Positions 6,317-7,466 of a stretch of DNA of 7,466 bases are shown one piece after another. Within the stretch, counting starts at the first letter, position 1. Every line of letters begins with the position of its first letter. The position numbers and the translations under genes are program-made. The stretch comes from Candidatus Gastranaerophilales bacterium (GTDB taxonomy: Bacteria > Cyanobacteriota > Vampirovibrionia > Gastranaerophilales > Gastranaerophilaceae), in assembly GCA_947624665.1 (NCBI GenBank), contig CANQLK010000081.1, positions 1 to 7,466 on the forward strand. Reading direction: 5' to 3'. Under the pieces are notes generated by a model. The model worked only from the letters and a program-made list of their open reading frames with translations. It ran no database searches and was not told the origin of the DNA.

Positions 6317-6964
6317 ATGAGTAGAGAAGAAATAAAAAAATTATTATTATCGTTTTGCGAAAAAGATTATCAAAAATCTGTTGATTTGCATATACATTCT
6401 AATTTTTCTGACGGAAAACTGAAACCTGAAAATATAATAAATCAGGCATTAAATCTTGGTAAAAAATATATAGCAATCGCAGATCATAATACTATTGATG
6501 CTTATTTGTGTACGAATATTTTAAAAGAAAATATTGTTATTCCTGCTGTTGAATTTGATTGTTTTTATATGGGAAATTTAATTCACATATTAGGATACGG
6601 TATTGATATTGATAACAGCGAAATTAAATCAATTTGTGCAAAGTCTTATTTCGGAAGCAAATATAATCTTATCAGGTTATTTAATTTAAGAAATCCGAAA
6701 GAAGTGATAGAAAAAATTAGGAAATCGGGCGGAATTGCTGTTTTAGCTCATCCTGCCTGTTATTTCTGCAAAGACCTTGATTTCTTCGTTAAAAATCTTG
6801 TGGATATGGGATTAGAAGGTATTGAAGTTTATTATTTATACAGATTCCTGAGAAGATTATTAAAATTTAATTCTATAGAAACCATTAAAAATATTGCGGA
6901 AAAATATAATTTGATAAAAACGGGCGGTACTGATACTCATGGCAGAAAATTATTAAGCTTATAA
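6317..6964 (+). CDS. Compact PHP-domain metal-dependent phosphoesterase
   Basis: 215 residues. PHP proteins use a cluster of two or three metal ions to hydrolyse phosphate esters. All ligand-type residues are visible: His25 and His27 (DLHIHS), Asp32 (FSDG), His57 (ADHNT), Glu79 (PAVEF), His90 (HILGYG), His145 (LAHP), Asp206 and His208 (GGTDTHG). The protein is short for the YciV-like group (about 270-290 residues). The helical insert that normally lies between the HILGY and LAHP motifs is cut to about 50 residues (95-143), and the chain stops seven residues after the last motif. Since every motif is present and in order, it looks like a compact natural form rather than a broken gene. The ATG at 6317 lacks a Shine-Dalgarno sequence, but no other start would keep DLHIHS. 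It is divergent from the membrane-protein unit, and its stop overlaps the convergent TPR gene. The substrate is unknown; nucleotides, oligonucleotides or sugar phosphates are all possible. Confidence 0.88.
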   Translation: MSREEIKKLLLSFCEKDYQKSVDLHIHSNFSDGKLKPENIINQALNLGKKYIAIADHNTIDAYLCTNILKENIVIPAVEFDCFYMGNLIHILGYGIDIDNSEIKSICAKSYFGSKYNLIRLFNLRNPKEVIEKIRKSGGIAVLAHPACYFCKDLDFFVKNLVDMGLEGIEVYYLYRFLRRLLKFNSIETIKNIAEKYNLIKTGGTDTHGRKLLSL

Positions 6965-7466
6965 TTTTTCTTTAGCTATGTCGTCTAAATATTTTCGAAC
7001 TCCTGCTGTTATTAATAAATTAGGCTCTTTGCCGCAAAAATCATCTAGCACGGTCATGCCTGTTGAAATATCGCCCTTTTGCATATATAAAAGTCCAATC
7101 ATAATATCATTTAAAGGCGAGTATTCTTTATTTCTGAATTCGGATAATTTTTCGTCACATAGTCCGAGTTTTTTGTAATTTTGAGCGAGGTTAAGATAAT
7201 ATTCAAAACACAAAGGGTTTAGCGAAAGCGCCTTTTCAAAATTAATTTGTGCCAGATTATCATAACCGATTGTTTCATAAGTTTTACCTAAATTGGTATA
7301 AAAAATTGCGCTGGCTTGAGATTTCGGATTTAAGTCAATAGCTATTTGAAATTCTTTTATAGCTCCGTAATAATATTTTTCATTAAGGTAATTCAAACCT
7401 TTATTATTGTGTCTGTATGCATTATTTTGAGCTTTTATTTCTTCATCCGCAAGACAAAACGGGCAT
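6959..7466 (-). CDS. TPR-repeat protein with an N-terminal CPFC motif (5' end cut by the window edge)
   Basis: The frame is open to the right edge, so the true start is outside the window; a TTG at 7394-7396 lies mid-repeat and is not a credible start. At least 168 residues are visible. The first read CPFCLADEEIKAQNNA, and CPxC suggests one knuckle of a zinc site or a redox pair near the N-terminus. Then come about three tetratricopeptide repeats: helix pairs beginning near YRHNNKGLNYLNEKYYYGAI, FYTNLGKTYETIGYDNLAQI and EYYLNLAQNYKKLG, the first two ending in the typical DLNP and SLNP turns. A more divergent helical tail follows and ends in LDDIAKEKL. TPR arrays are protein-binding scaffolds; the partner is unknown. 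The stop (TAA, complement 6959-6961) lies inside the end of the PHP gene. Confidence 0.85.
   Translation of the reverse strand, partial: CPFCLADEEIKAQNNAYRHNNKGLNYLNEKYYYGAIKEFQIAIDLNPKSQASAIFYTNLGKTYETIGYDNLAQINFEKALSLNPLCFEYYLNLAQNYKKLGLCDEKLSEFRNKEYSPLNDIMIGLLYMQKGDISTGMTVLDDFCGKEPNLLITAGVRKYLDDIAKEKL

Noticed and set aside
6978..7178. 66-codon + strand open frame
   Set aside because: Antisense to the TPR gene, whose repeat pattern is clear.
1..7466. tRNA or rRNA genes, CRISPR arrays, insertion sequences, phage or defence genes
   Set aside because: No cloverleaf or rRNA-like stretches, regularly spaced repeats, transposase or defence-protein motifs were seen on either strand.

Overview
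The window is AT-rich (roughly 30% G+C by eye) bacterial chromosome with short intergenic gaps. It holds ordinary housekeeping and conserved-hypothetical genes. The type I GAPDH resembles the cyanobacterial/plastid gap2 type. glyQ is a separate gene encoding only the alpha subunit of a tetrameric glycyl-tRNA synthetase. Codon use is strongly A/T-ending. I infer a low-GC, host-associated relative of Cyanobacteria (Melainabacteria/Gastranaerophilales type). This is a guess from protein flavour; another low-GC Gram-negative-like lineage is possible.

Layout, left to right. On the + strand: the 3' nine-tenths of gap (2-898) closed by a strong hairpin terminator (920-955); an AT-rich gap (956-1313) with a possible gene remnant and the presumed promoter of the next unit; then a two-gene unit of glyQ (1314-2204) and an APC-family amino acid permease (2228-3772), 23 bases apart. 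A perfect 36-bp inverted repeat (3774-3809) sits between the permease and a convergent - strand gene for a membrane-anchored transglutaminase-like protein (3810-4889), and probably ends transcription from both sides. Upstream of that gene is a GC-richer, apparently non-coding block (about 4956-5080) that looks like an interspersed repeat. Next, on the - strand, is a two-gene unit read from right to left: a six-segment membrane protein (5306-6259) followed after 9 bases by a 71-residue zinc-ribbon protein (5081-5296). A 57-base divergent promoter region separates it from a compact PHP-domain metal-dependent phosphoesterase (6317-6964, +). The PHP stop overlaps the stop of a convergent TPR-repeat protein (6959-7466, -) that runs off the right edge.

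Functionally, gap serves central glycolysis/gluconeogenesis. glyQ plus the permease suggest that amino-acid uptake is co-expressed with charging of tRNA-Gly. The remaining genes have only fold-level assignments. I see no CRISPR, transposase, phage, toxin-antitoxin or secondary-metabolite genes, and no convincing new multi-gene system. The least explained parts are the 4956-5080 block, the membrane protein/zinc-ribbon pair, the unusually compact PHP protein and the possible remnant at 961-1071.
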